This document shows positions 28,101 to 36,457 of a stretch of DNA of 64,000 bases, piece after piece. The stretch comes from Hymenobacter citatus (GTDB taxonomy: Bacteria; Bacteroidota; Bacteroidia; Cytophagales; Hymenobacteraceae). The position numbers were made by a program, and so were the translations under genes. The notes under the pieces are model-generated. The model saw only the letters and a list, made by a program, of their open reading frames with translations. It did not search any database and was not told where the DNA came from. Numbering within the stretch: the first letter of the stretch is position 1; every line of letters starts with the position of its first letter. The stretch is from assembly GCF_014333615.1 (NCBI RefSeq), contig NZ_JACSCY010000006.1, forward strand, positions 124,001 to 188,000, in the 5' to 3' direction.

Positions 28101-28956
28101 GGACTAATGCAAGGGTAGCCCCTTCCGCTAAATAAGCAGCATCGCCCTGCCTGCGGATTCGGTAACCAGATGGCGCGACAACGTTGATATTAGAAGTTAG
28201 CCCACTACCCGAAACACTAACCGTTTGCGAGGCCGATTGAGCATTGATAGCCGTATTCGGAAACCCTAAAGATGTTGGCGTAATAGTGAAGTTTGACGCA
28301 ACAGTACCGATTAGACGAACATCATCAATAGCAATAAGATCACCCGAAGTAGCAAGGCGTCGGAATCTCAATTCTATAGTTTTTGAGGTAGGAGACCCTA
28401 CAAAAGGATTATTAAAGGTTACTAAATTCCATCCCGGACGGCTAATGTCTACGTTGCCAATGGCTATGTATGTGCTACCAGCACCAAAAGATGCAGTCCT
28501 ATATTCTGCTACGAAATCTCCTGGTTGGGAATATCCTCCTGGATCTACGTAGACCCCAAAGCTTAAGCTGATATTAGTAAGGTTAGAAATATCTATAGGC
28601 CGTATAGAGGTAGTGTATACCACACCATCTTGTGGAAAATCTCTTACACCATTCTGTAAAGGGCCAAAATAAAGTAACGATCCACCAGAAGCTCCAGCAT
28701 AACCACTGGATGCTGGTATAGGCAACTCCTCTGAATTATCATTATTCAGCACCGAAGAGTTACCAGAAAATATAAGCTGCTTATTATCGAAGTCTTTAGC
28801 CGTATTAGCAGCACCTACTGTTTTAGTCGCTGCTGTACCAAATGTTTCCGTAAAAGCTTGAGCAAAACTGCTTACTGATGAACTTAACAGTAAGAGCAGA
28901 ACTGCAACCCAAGGTCGAGCATATCTTCCCCAGGGCAAACTGTACAATTTTTTCAT
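25195..28956 (-). CDS. Giant T9SS-secreted protein with repeated beta-sandwich modules
   Basis: A 1253-residue protein with a signal peptide (residues 1-33, ...SSSVSSFAQA), a choice-of-anchor-like N-terminal domain (about 34-215), then at least five related modules of about 100 residues built on the pattern SP.TLAFGNV...SNTQSIAVQGSSL...V..P.GYEFRKQGDAAYL...G..NAVVEVRFAP...G.....I.......V.VSGT. A PVELKSFAAKLTARGVKLDW segment and a type IX sorting domain (MSFYPNPVRDVLHIS...KVTRKVVKE) close the protein. The modules resemble ASPM-SPD-2-Hydin-type beta sandwiches used as spacers or adhesins. No enzymatic domain is seen. Codons are clearly more AT-rich than in housekeeping genes nearby. Confidence 0.87.
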   Translation of the reverse strand: MKKLYSLPWGRYARPWVAVLLLLLSSSVSSFAQAFTETFGTAATKTVGAANTAKDFDNKQLIFSGNSSVLNNDNSEELPIPASSGYAGASGGSLLYFGPLQNGVRDFPQDGVVYTTSIRPIDISNLTNISLSFGVYVDPGGYSQPGDFVAEYRTASFGAGSTYIAIGNVDISRPGWNLVTFNNPFVGSPTSKTIELRFRRLATSGDLIAIDDVRLIGTVASNFTITPTSLGFPNTAINAQSASQTVSVSGSGLTSNINVVAPSGYRIRRQGDAAYLAEGATLALVPTNGAVNSVVEVVFNPTAAGTYSGQITFNTTGVTQKTVSVSGTAVAPTIAVSPSTLAFGNVETNTKSNTQSIAVQGSSLMGDISVQVPTGYEFRKQGDAAYLTAGNTLMLTQASGTVNAVVEVRFAPVVTGAFNGNVSFVSAGATTQFVTLTGTGVAPAPVVTVSPANITFSDTQVGRSSTAISFFVSGQNLDNNTIIVNSPSNEFLIRRGTAGAFGAQVTLTGTGGTLNSTELQVQFSPSTTGNRAATIAASSGTTVNSILQVNGNGLAAPTVADIFINPDPATLDFGPVSSNGSAQVLTFKVGGTLLGTNPLVLTPASSASSNPNIEIREAGIGDFESKPLSFQPVNGRVSERTIEVRLAGPLTTGNYAGTITASSPNSGAPNKIVNVVANSNGTAATISADNTLTDFSTVPGVASATQSYKLNGQGLIRDITVQAPNNFQVALQEADFATLNGATGNTITVTRNNATGDGFQNPVSIYVRYLPSVASAQPDLASISNTSDPAVGAAVQVKGFSAPSVEILAQTPQINNVVIGTVSNLVAVTVRASRVRQAITVAEVLTQPSQFNNPLQDQFQISLTQNDADFGQTVTFTPDANTFSIDQVVYVRYKPTHIGDATSKLQFRSDDFTVKTFQDFSVNGGLSGRALDTEPTVQTTISVTRNGSSATVFFSPTQGGAANGSGEGRLIIASLSNSLSGSSQPQDGQSYLAADGTFGQGNTVAPGYYAVYTGTGDQAVVKGLDPNQQYYFYVFDYNYVAVNNSGQRLSVPGAENYRTPTPPTQIVPVDATVPGTPLPVELKSFAAKLTARGVKLDWATASEKNNKGFEVQRSQDGEQFSVLQFVKGQGSKGSETVYSTLDEQPLSGTSYYRLKQVDEDGTFAYSPIAAITNTEAAREMSFYPNPVRDVLHISANESLVGARVIVTDLTGRTLLTSTLDATNSVSLSTLRTGTYLVTIETKAEKVTRKVVKE

Positions 28957-29316
28957 AATGAGTGGAAAAAGGAGGTTCTTCTGAAATATGCTTTTTTCGA
29001 AGCATAAGGTTTGTGCTTCTACGCAACAAGTCTATTCTATATCATAAATATTTAATGAAAATTTATGATATATCTAATAAAAGCCAATTAGGCATTCTTC
29101 ATTATTCCTTCCATTTAGGGAGCCATAATTCATGCCAAGCCCCGTAATGAGACACTAATTACGTATTATTCTACTATGTGTACTATTGATTTATAATACT
29201 TTACGGTATGACTATTCCCTAGCTAAGTACAATTGCTAGACGGAGCGACTTGTTTCGCAATGCAAAATAGGTGATATAACTTTCCCGATCATACAGTCTA
29301 CAATACTAATACTTGG
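28957..29316. other. AT-rich intergenic region with an operator-like palindrome
   Basis: This 360-base gap lies between the start of the giant T9SS gene and the end of murI, both on the minus strand, and should hold the T9SS gene promoter and murI terminator. It is strikingly AT-rich. A perfect 12-bp inverted repeat (29038-29049 with 29061-29072, core ATCATAAAT) with an 11-base centre lies about 85-115 bases upstream of the start codon; this fits an operator or a promoter-distal hairpin. No small gene is convincing. Confidence 0.5.
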
Positions 29317-30141
29317 TTACTCCCACAGCGGATATAACTCCAAGTCCACTTCCTGCCCAAAGAAGATACGGGTGCTTTCCTCAAAACTGCGTGTAAAATC
29401 GGATACGTAGAAATGATGTTGCGGTCGAACGGAGACTGTCGCCAGCAGTTCATGCTCTGTTAGCAACACTTTTAGGGCTGCAGCTACTACGTCAGAAGGA
29501 TCAAGCACGTCAATACGGTCCTGGTAGAATTGGGTTATCTGTTCCCGAATCAAGGGATAATGGGTACAGGCTAGCACCAACGCCTCAATAGCTTCCAGTG
29601 ACGAATCGGACAAGTAATTCTGGATAACGCTTTCACTAATAGCATTATCAAAAAAACCCTCCTCTACCATAGGGGCCAGCAGCGGGGTAGCCAAGGCGTG
29701 CAACTCAATCCCAGCGGCTAAGTCGTCAATCTTTTTGCGGTAGACGTTGGAGCCTACTGTTTGCTTGGTACCAATCAGGCCAATGGTGCGCCCGGCGTAG
29801 TGCTGCCCTACGTACGCCACAATAGGATCTATTACATTCAGCACCAGCGCTTTGCTACCCACATATTCGCGTACCAACTCGTAGGCAGCGGCTGAAGCCG
29901 AGTTGCAGGCAATGAGAATAGCCTTGCACTGCTGCCGCAGCAGCACGTCGCAGATCTTAACAGAATACGCCTGAATGGCGGCGGTCGACTTGTCGCCGTA
30001 GGGCAAGTGCGCTGTATCGCCGAAGTAAACAAGTCGCTCGTGGGGTAGGGCACGGTTTACGGCCCTGGCTACCGTGAGGCCACCAATACCGCTGTCGAAG
30101 ATGCCGATGGGGCGGGATGCAAAATCAGAAGAAGGCGCCAT
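29317..30141 (-). CDS. murI: Glutamate racemase
   Basis: A 274-residue cytoplasmic enzyme converting L- to D-glutamate for peptidoglycan. The two-cysteine active site is intact: IFDSGIGG (Asp16, Ser17), ILIACNSASAAA (first catalytic Cys) and LVLACTHYPL (second Cys). VYFGDTAHLPYG is also present. The ATG at 30141 starts just before the family domain; the frame extends upstream but into the promoter region. Length is typical. It stands alone on the minus strand, divergent from a small unknown gene. Confidence 0.95.
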   Translation of the reverse strand: MAPSSDFASRPIGIFDSGIGGLTVARAVNRALPHERLVYFGDTAHLPYGDKSTAAIQAYSVKICDVLLRQQCKAILIACNSASAAAYELVREYVGSKALVLNVIDPIVAYVGQHYAGRTIGLIGTKQTVGSNVYRKKIDDLAAGIELHALATPLLAPMVEEGFFDNAISESVIQNYLSDSSLEAIEALVLACTHYPLIREQITQFYQDRIDVLDPSDVVAAALKVLLTEHELLATVSVRPQHHFYVSDFTRSFEESTRIFFGQEVDLELYPLWE

Positions 30142-30245
30142 ATCGGGCGCGAAGGTAGGACAATTCGAGGTGTGGTACGGACCTGCGTTGCGGTATATTA
30201 CTCCATTATCTGCTATATTTCTCACTCTCTTTTCATTCAGTGCCT

Positions 30246-30479
30246 ATGAGTGAAGTTTTAGCAAAAATCGATGCTGCACTGCTTGCCTTCGACTCTCGCC
30301 GCGGCCGGCCGGTGGCCATTGAGCTAGGCGAGCGACTGTACACGCAGTTGGTACTGGATGTGGCGGCTGTTCCTACCTCCCAACAGGAGCTGGCCATTAA
30401 CGCCGGCCGGCCTGTGGCCTACAAGGGCTTGGAAATCCTGCGTGATGAGCATCACGTGGACCGCATCTGGATTATCTGA
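30246..30479 (+). CDS. Small conserved-looking protein, unknown function
   Basis: A 77-residue protein that I do not recognise. The ATG at 30246 is preferred over a GTG at 30240. The sequence is balanced and looks real: an N-terminal helix (SEVLAKIDAALLAF), RPVAIELGERLYTQLVLD, then RPVAYKGLEILRDEHHVDRIWII. It has GC and codon use like its neighbours. It ends 30 bases before the ABC-F gene, but that gene has its own promoter box, so co-transcription is uncertain. No motif suggests a function; the fold could be a small alpha/beta domain. Confidence 0.65.
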   Translation: MSEVLAKIDAALLAFDSRRGRPVAIELGERLYTQLVLDVAAVPTSQQELAINAGRPVAYKGLEILRDEHHVDRIWII

Positions 30480-30497
30480 ATCACGGGCGCAGAACGT

Positions 30498-30505
30498 TAC
30501 CTTTG
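30498..30505 (+). promoter_or_regulatory. TAnnTTTG promoter box four bases before the ABC-F start
   Basis: TACCTTTG matches the Bacteroidota -7 element. The start codon follows after four bases (30510), so a transcript starting at the usual distance would have almost no 5' leader. Confidence 0.5.
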
Positions 30506-30509
30506 TAAC

Positions 30510-32423
30510 ATGAATCTGCTTTCCGCTGAGAATATCTCAAAAAATTATGCCGACCGTTGGTTGTTCCGCGACCTGAACTTCGGCCTGCAACAGGGGCAGC
30601 GCGTGGCGCTGGTCGGCATCAATGGCACCGGCAAAACCACGTTGCTGCGCATTTTGGCCGGCATTGAGCCCGGCGACACGGGCTCGGTGAGCGTGCGCAA
30701 GGAAACCCGCGTGGCTTTTCTAGGCCAGCAGCCGGTGTTCGACGAGAACCTGACGGTGGAGGAAACCATCTTTGCCAGCCAAAACGCTACCTTGGCCGCC
30801 ATCCGCGACTACGAGCACGTGGTGAACGACCCCAACCACTCGCCCAACGAGTTGCAAAGGGTGCTAGAACTAATGGACACGCACAATGCCTGGGACTATG
30901 ACTCGCAGGTGAAGCAGATTCTGGGACGGCTGGGCATTTTGGGTGAGCTGCTGGAACGCAAGGTCAGCAACCTGTCGGGTGGGCAGCGCAAGCGTGTGGC
31001 CCTGGCCCGCGTGCTGATTGAGGAGCCCGACGTGCTGATTCTGGACGAGCCCACCAACCACCTCGACCTCGACACCATTGAGTGGCTCGAAAACCGTCTG
31101 GCCTCCCCTACCCTCACGCTGCTGATGGTGACCCACGACCGCTACTTCTTGGATAAGGTAGCCAACGAAATTGTGGAGCTGGACCAGGGCCGCGTGCATC
31201 GCTACCAGGGCAACTACTCTTACTTCGTGGAGAAGAAGGCTGAGCGCGAGCAGATGGAAACCGTGGAGGTAGAGAAGGCCCGTAACCTGTTGCGCAAGGA
31301 ATTGGAGTGGATGCGCCGCCAGCCTCAGGCCCGCGGCACCAAGCAAAAAGCCCGCATCGACGCGTTCTACGAAACGCAGGAGAAAGCCAAAACCAAGATT
31401 GGCGGTCCACAGCTGGAGCTGTCAGTGAAAACGACCCGCCAGGGCGGCAAGATCATTGAGGTAGAGCACTTGCACAAGCAGTTCGGCGACCATGTGGTGC
31501 TGGATGATTTCAGCTATGTGTTCAAGAAAAAAGACCGCATCGGCCTGATTGGTCCCAACGGCGCGGGCAAGTCTACCCTGCTGAACATGCTCACGGGCCG
31601 CCTGGCGCCCGACTCGGGTACTGTAGATGCAGGTCAGACCACCGTGTTTGGTTACTACACCCAAACGGAGCTGGAATTCGACGAGTCGCAGCGCGTGATT
31701 GATATTGTGAAGGAGGTGGCCGAAGTAGTGGAAATGGCTAACGGCGACGTGGTAACGGCCTCGCAGTTTTTGCAGCACTTCCAGTTTCCGCCGGCCCAGC
31801 AGTATACGCTGGTGAGCAAGCTGAGCGGAGGCGAAAAGCGCCGCTTGCAGCTGTTGCGCGTGCTGATCAAGAACCCCAACTTCCTGATTCTGGACGAGCC
31901 GACGAACGACCTGGATATCATTACACTGAATATCCTGGAAGACTTCTTGCTGAATTTCGCAGGCTGCTTGCTCATCGTATCGCACGACCGTTACTTCATG
32001 GATGCGCTGGTAGAGCACGTGTTTGTGCTGGAGCCAGGCGGCGTGATGCATAACTTCCCCGGCAACTACACCGACTACCGCGAGTGGCAGAAGGAGCACA
32101 ACACGGCCGAATATCAGCAGCAAGCCGCCAAAACGGCCAAGGCCGCCGCTGGCGTGGCGCCTGCCGCCGCCCCGGCTGCCCCCGTTCCTACCCCTGCGGC
32201 TACGCCCAAGCGCAAGGCTTCGTTTGCCGAGAAAAAGGAGTATGAGGCCTTAGAAGCCGACATGGAGAAGTTGGAAGCCGAAAAGCAGCAACTTGTAGAA
32301 AAGCTCAGCAGCGGCACTGGCGCCCCACAGGAGCTAGCCGATTGGGCCGCCCGCCTCAAGAAGATTGATACCGAACTCGACGTGAAGGGTGAGCGGTGGC
32401 TGGAACTAGCCGAGTTTGTTTAA
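30510..32423 (+). CDS. ABC-F family ATPase (Uup-like)
   Basis: A 637-residue soluble protein with two ABC ATPase domains and no membrane segments. Domain 1 has Walker A GINGTGKTT, signature LSGGQRKR and Walker B LILDEPTNHLDL; domain 2 has GPNGAGKST, LSGGEKRR and LILDEPTNDLDI. The linker between them (about residues 240-310, EKKAEREQMETVEVEKARNL) is the charged P-site tRNA interaction motif region. An Ala/Pro-rich stretch (about 535-565) leads into a C-terminal coiled coil (KKEYEALEADMEKLEAEKQQ), which is the Uup-type DNA/ribosome-interaction extension. It acts on ribosomes or in genome stability; antibiotic resistance is not implied by the sequence. Confidence 0.9.
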   Translation: MNLLSAENISKNYADRWLFRDLNFGLQQGQRVALVGINGTGKTTLLRILAGIEPGDTGSVSVRKETRVAFLGQQPVFDENLTVEETIFASQNATLAAIRDYEHVVNDPNHSPNELQRVLELMDTHNAWDYDSQVKQILGRLGILGELLERKVSNLSGGQRKRVALARVLIEEPDVLILDEPTNHLDLDTIEWLENRLASPTLTLLMVTHDRYFLDKVANEIVELDQGRVHRYQGNYSYFVEKKAEREQMETVEVEKARNLLRKELEWMRRQPQARGTKQKARIDAFYETQEKAKTKIGGPQLELSVKTTRQGGKIIEVEHLHKQFGDHVVLDDFSYVFKKKDRIGLIGPNGAGKSTLLNMLTGRLAPDSGTVDAGQTTVFGYYTQTELEFDESQRVIDIVKEVAEVVEMANGDVVTASQFLQHFQFPPAQQYTLVSKLSGGEKRRLQLLRVLIKNPNFLILDEPTNDLDIITLNILEDFLLNFAGCLLIVSHDRYFMDALVEHVFVLEPGGVMHNFPGNYTDYREWQKEHNTAEYQQQAAKTAKAAAGVAPAAAPAAPVPTPAATPKRKASFAEKKEYEALEADMEKLEAEKQQLVEKLSSGTGAPQELADWAARLKKIDTELDVKGERWLELAEFV

Positions 32424-32460
32424 AATAGTGAAGTGGTGAGCTTGTGAAGTTGTAAAATAA

Positions 32461-32505
32461 AAAGGGTATCATCCTGAACTTGCGAAGGATGATACCCTTT
32501 TTATT
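32461..32505. terminator. Hairpin terminator between convergent genes, family B-derived
   Basis: A perfect 15-bp stem (32461-32475 with 32486-32500) ends in T-rich sequence on the plus strand and in A-run/T-run symmetry on the minus strand. The stem contains the CATCCTGA...GCGAAGGATG words of repeat family B, so a shortened repeat seems to serve as a terminator. Worn GTGA-type units flank it (32428-32450). Confidence 0.75.
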
Positions 32506-32547
32506 TCCCTATCAGCACATCAACAATCAACCCATCAGCACATCACC

Positions 32548-32934
32548 CTACGCCTTCCACACTTCTTGGCGCACGGCTTTGCCTACTGTCAGAAAAAGGC
32601 GGGTAGGGTTGGGGATGAGCGTGAGGCGGGCTTCCTTGCCGGAATATTTCTCCGAGTCGATCCAGACGCCTTCCTTGGGAGTAGGCTCGCCGCTGGTGTT
32701 GGCGGGCAGGTAGGCAGTGGGCAGCAGCACGTCGGTATCGGAACCCAGGTCGTCGTGCACTTTCTCCAGCGCTTCTTCCAGAAACTGGCCGTACTCATCG
32801 TTGAAGTCGTCTTCCAGGTCGTGCAGCTCCTCTTCCACGTCGTCGTAACGGGCGTCGTCGTAGGTGAGGGTTTGCAATTCCTGCTTCTTCTCAATCAGGG
32901 TAACGAGGGCTTGATTTAGTTCAGTAACGTTCAT
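32548..32934 (-). CDS. Conserved hypothetical protein, acidic
   Basis: A 128-residue protein with no domain that I can name. The N-terminal 55 residues are a predicted coiled helix rich in Asp and Glu (YDDARYDDVEEELHDLEDDF), followed by LLPTAYLPANTSGEPTPKEGVWIDSEKY and a C-terminal RLTLIPNPTRLFLTV strand region. It has no signal peptide, so it is cytoplasmic. It resembles small acidic proteins common in Cytophagales, but that is a general impression. The first ATG is used; a CACCTTTG sequence, one base off the TAnnTTTG box, lies about 50 bases upstream. Confidence 0.75.
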   Translation of the reverse strand: MNVTELNQALVTLIEKKQELQTLTYDDARYDDVEEELHDLEDDFNDEYGQFLEEALEKVHDDLGSDTDVLLPTAYLPANTSGEPTPKEGVWIDSEKYSGKEARLTLIPNPTRLFLTVGKAVRQEVWKA

Positions 32935-33205
32935 AGGTGTACAACGGCGGAGGTTAGAGTTAGCGGTACAAAGGTGGGGAGGAATCCCTACATTTCTACG
33001 GTGGCCGGGCTGTGCAACCCGCGAAAGGCCAACCGACAGACTAATATACGAGGCCGCCGACAGTTGTTTCCGACAGCCCGGTAGTGGCTTCTTCTACGCA
33101 CTGGCAAAGATTCGCCGGTGCTTTTCGCGCTGATATTGTGTAAACCTCTTTTCTTTACCGCCGTTCTCAAAAGACCGACGTTTTTTACTTCTTCAATTCC
33201 CTTTT

Positions 33206-34942
33206 ATGGCTCTCTCCCCCGACGTTCAGCAGAAAATCAATACCTGGCTCTCCGGCAACTACGATGCGAGCACCAAAGCCGACATTCAGCAACTGGTAGC
33301 CACTGGCCAGGACGATGCGCTCAACGATGCCTTCTACCGCGACCTGGAGTTTGGCACCGGCGGCCTGCGCGGCGTAATGGGCGCGGGCTCCAACCGCATG
33401 AATCGCTATACGCTGGGCATGGCCACGCAGGGCCTGAGCAACTACCTGCTGCGTTCGTTTGGCGGCCAGGAAATCAAAGTGGCCATTGCCCACGACTCGC
33501 GCAACAACAGCAAAGAGTTTGCGCGCATCGCGGCCGATATTTTCTCGGCCAACGGCATCACCGTATATCTGTTCGATGCCCTGCGCCCTACCCCGGAGCT
33601 GTCGTTTGCCATTCGCTACCTGGGCTGCCAGAGCGGGTGCGTTATCACGGCTTCGCACAACCCCAAGGAGTACAACGGCTTCAAGGTATACTGGAACGAC
33701 GGTGCCCAAGTGGTGGCGCCGCACGATAAGAATATCATCGAGGAAGTACAGAGCATTCAGTCGGTGGATGAGGTGAGGTTCCAGGCCGATGATTCACGGA
33801 TTCACTTGATTGGACAGGAGCTAGATGATGCCTACCTCACGCAAGTACAGCAACTCAGCATCGACCCGGCCGCTATTCAGCGCCAGTCGGACCTGAAGAT
33901 TGTGTATACCCCCCTGCACGGCACGGGCATCACGCTGGTACCGCAGGCGCTGGAGCGCTTCGGCTTCCGCAACGTGCATGTAGTACAAGAGCAGGCCACT
34001 CCGGACGGCAACTTCCCCACAGTGCAGTCGCCGAACCCCGAGGAGAAAGTGGCCATGCAACTGGCTCTTGACCAGGCTAAAGCCTTGGATGCCGACATCG
34101 TACTAGCCACCGACCCCGACGCCGACCGCGTGGGCATGGGCGTGAAAAACGATAAAGGCGAATGGGTGCTGCTGAACGGCAACCAGACGGCCGCGCTGCT
34201 CACGCAGTACATCCTCTCGGCCCGCAAGCACGCCGGCAAGATGACCGATAAGGACTTCATCGTGTACACCATTGTAACCAGCGACGTGCTGGGCGACATT
34301 GCCAACCGCTACCAGGTGAAGGCCTACAACACGCTCACGGGCTTCAAATACATTGCTGGCATCATCCGCGACCTGGAAGGCCAGGAAACCTACATCTGCG
34401 GCGGCGAGGAAAGCTACGGCTTCATGATTGGTGACTTCGTGCGCGATAAAGATGCCGTATCGGCGTGCGCGTTGGTGGCCGAAATGGCAGCCGTGGCCAA
34501 AGACAAGGGCCGCACGCTCTACGAGGAAATGGTGCAGATGTACGCCGACTATGGCCTCTACAAAGAGCACCTGATTTCGCTGACCAAGAAGGGCCAGCGC
34601 GGCGCCGAGGAAATTCAGGAGATGATGCGCGAGCTGCGCGCCAACCCGCCCGTTACCATTGCCGGCTCACCGGTAGTGGAAATCCGGGACTACAAAACTG
34701 GTAAAATCACGGATAAGCGCACTGGCCAAACCACCGACACCGGCCTGGAAAGCAGCAACGTGCTACAATTCCTGACCGAAGACGGCAGCAAAATCTCGGC
34801 CCGCCCCAGCGGCACCGAGCCCAAAATCAAGTTCTACTTCAGCGTGAAGCAGCCGTTGGCGTCCACTGTTGATTTTGCTCTGGCCGACCGCACGCTGGAT
34901 CAGCGCATTCAGGCGATTATCGAGGATATGCAGTTGAAATAG
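33206..34942 (+). CDS. Phosphoglucomutase/phosphomannomutase family enzyme
   Basis: A 578-residue alpha-D-phosphohexomutase with all four domains. Motifs in order: GTGGLRGVMGAG (N-terminal), the phosphoserine loop VITASHNPKEYNGFK, the metal-binding loop ATDPDADRVG, the sugar-binding loop GGEESYGF and the phosphate-binding loop RPSGTEPKIKF. It interconverts hexose 1- and 6-phosphates, feeding glycogen, cell-wall and nucleotide-sugar synthesis; whether glucose, mannose or both is used cannot be read from the sequence. Length fits the long PGM2-like bacterial form. A perfect family B hairpin closes the transcription unit. Confidence 0.93.
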   Translation: MALSPDVQQKINTWLSGNYDASTKADIQQLVATGQDDALNDAFYRDLEFGTGGLRGVMGAGSNRMNRYTLGMATQGLSNYLLRSFGGQEIKVAIAHDSRNNSKEFARIAADIFSANGITVYLFDALRPTPELSFAIRYLGCQSGCVITASHNPKEYNGFKVYWNDGAQVVAPHDKNIIEEVQSIQSVDEVRFQADDSRIHLIGQELDDAYLTQVQQLSIDPAAIQRQSDLKIVYTPLHGTGITLVPQALERFGFRNVHVVQEQATPDGNFPTVQSPNPEEKVAMQLALDQAKALDADIVLATDPDADRVGMGVKNDKGEWVLLNGNQTAALLTQYILSARKHAGKMTDKDFIVYTIVTSDVLGDIANRYQVKAYNTLTGFKYIAGIIRDLEGQETYICGGEESYGFMIGDFVRDKDAVSACALVAEMAAVAKDKGRTLYEEMVQMYADYGLYKEHLISLTKKGQRGAEEIQEMMRELRANPPVTIAGSPVVEIRDYKTGKITDKRTGQTTDTGLESSNVLQFLTEDGSKISARPSGTEPKIKFYFSVKQPLASTVDFALADRTLDQRIQAIIEDMQLK

Positions 34943-34970
34943 GGCTGATTTAGGACCTGATAGATTAAGA

Positions 34971-35087
34971 AAAGGGCTGTCATCCTGAGCAGCGCGAAGG
35001 ACCTTCTCCCGCAAGAACGAGTCGTTGCTACGCCTCTCGTTTTTGTAGGAGAAGATCCTTCGCGCTGCTCAGGATGACAGCTCTTTT
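34971..35087. repeat. Dispersed inverted repeat, family B, copy between convergent genes
   Basis: Outer arms AAAAGGGCTGTCATCCTGAG and CTCAGGATGACAGCTCTTTT pair with one mismatch and continue through CAGCGCGAAGGACCTTCTCC with GGAGAAGATCCTTCGCGCTG. The centre holds GAACGAGTCGTTGCTAC...CTCGTTTT. A-rich and T-rich ends make it look like a two-way terminator. Confidence 0.88.
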
Positions 35088-35111
35088 CGTTTCACTACCC
35101 TAGTCCCTCAC

Positions 35112-36386
35112 TCATATCTGCCTTCTTAGGCGTAGGCTCGTCGAAAACAGCTCCCCGTTGGGGCGGCGCACGATGAAGATCAGCTCGCGCTTGTCGCCGG
35201 AGTGCAGCAGGCGGCTGATTTGTGTGAGTGTCATGCTCCCAGTGGGCTGCATGTTGATGATGAGCAGCTCATCATCGGGTTGCAGGCCGGCGTTGGCAGC
35301 GGGCGAGCCAGGCTCTACCTTTAGAATCAGGTAGCGGCGGTAGTCGGTGCCAACTGCCAGTAGATCAATACCACTCATATCGTGCTCGAAGGGGTCGTGG
35401 TAGAGCGTGTTGGGACGTAGCAGCAGCACACTCCGATGGTAATCGATGATGGTGGTGAAGCGCTTCAACAGCTCGAAGCCCAGGCCACCGTCGCGCGGCA
35501 CGGTAGTTTTTAGGCGCACTTCCTGCGCATCGGGAAACGACGTGAGCAATGACTGCACCCGGTAGCGCCCCAACTGCATGCTCTGCACCCGCGCCAGATA
35601 GCCATTGATGTTGCCGCTAAGACCCAGCCCTAGCTGCGCCCGCAGCCGGCGCTGGGGTAGAGGGATATCGGACGCCGAACCGGTTTCCAAAGACAGGGCA
35701 TGCCCTGCACCCGTGTCCAGAAGCAGTTTCAGGGGCATCGTCAGCGTGTCGTTGAGCTGCACGGCGGTGGTCAGGTAGGTGCGGTTGGCCCGCATCGTCA
35801 GTGGAATGCGCGCCCACCGCCGCGAGCGGGGTGCTTGGTAGCGGACGGGGTCGTGGAGGTAGAGCAGGGCCGGGTCGGCGTGGATTTCCACTACAAAGCT
35901 CTGGAATACATCGTATCCTAGAATACCGTGAATGGGCATGCCCACGTAGGCCGACAAGTTGAGCACATCCTCCGAAAGCGTGAAGAATGTGAGAGAAGGT
36001 GCCACCACACCCGGCAGCTGCACCTGCACGCTATCGACGCGGTAGGCCAGCAGCGGCTGCTCCGATTCGCCGGCACCCATCAGCCGGATTTCTTCGCCGG
36101 TGCGCAGTTGCAGAAAATTCTTTACGGCCGGATCGGTGAGAATGGAAATCCCTACCCCCGAATCGAGCAGGAAATTATAAGGTCCCTGTCCGTTGAGCCG
36201 GGCACTCACAATAATCAGATTGCGCTGCAACAGAAACGGTAGGCTGATGCGGCGCGTGCTCGGCCGCTCGAACCGGAAGGCCGGCTTTTCCTGCGCTGCC
36301 AGCGGCCCGGCGCTCAGCAGCAGTGCCGCCAGCAGCCACAGACGACTACCCTGAAAAATCAGTGCAAGTGCTTGAACCAGGAGCAT
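35112..36386 (-). CDS. Retropepsin-like aspartic protease with PDZ domain
   Basis: A 424-residue secreted or envelope protein with a signal peptide (residues 1-31, ...SAGPLAAQ). Two aspartic-protease half-sites lie in one chain: FLLDSGVG (Asp75) and LLLDTGAG (about residue 225), each followed by a hydrophobic-Gly flap-like segment (HGILGYD, GGLGFELLKRF). A PDZ domain follows (about residues 335-415, VEPGSPAANAGLQPDDELLII). Such single-chain pepsin-like/PDZ proteins are common in Bacteroidota with unknown substrates; a periplasmic quality-control role is an inference. It stands alone with no operon partner. Confidence 0.83.
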   Translation of the reverse strand: MLLVQALALIFQGSRLWLLAALLLSAGPLAAQEKPAFRFERPSTRRISLPFLLQRNLIIVSARLNGQGPYNFLLDSGVGISILTDPAVKNFLQLRTGEEIRLMGAGESEQPLLAYRVDSVQVQLPGVVAPSLTFFTLSEDVLNLSAYVGMPIHGILGYDVFQSFVVEIHADPALLYLHDPVRYQAPRSRRWARIPLTMRANRTYLTTAVQLNDTLTMPLKLLLDTGAGHALSLETGSASDIPLPQRRLRAQLGLGLSGNINGYLARVQSMQLGRYRVQSLLTSFPDAQEVRLKTTVPRDGGLGFELLKRFTTIIDYHRSVLLLRPNTLYHDPFEHDMSGIDLLAVGTDYRRYLILKVEPGSPAANAGLQPDDELLIINMQPTGSMTLTQISRLLHSGDKRELIFIVRRPNGELFSTSLRLRRQI

Positions 36387-36457
36387 ACGGGGTGGGAAAG
36401 GGCGTCGGGGAAGATACGTAAAAAACGTACGCCCTGCTACCTCACCCCTACCCTAGC

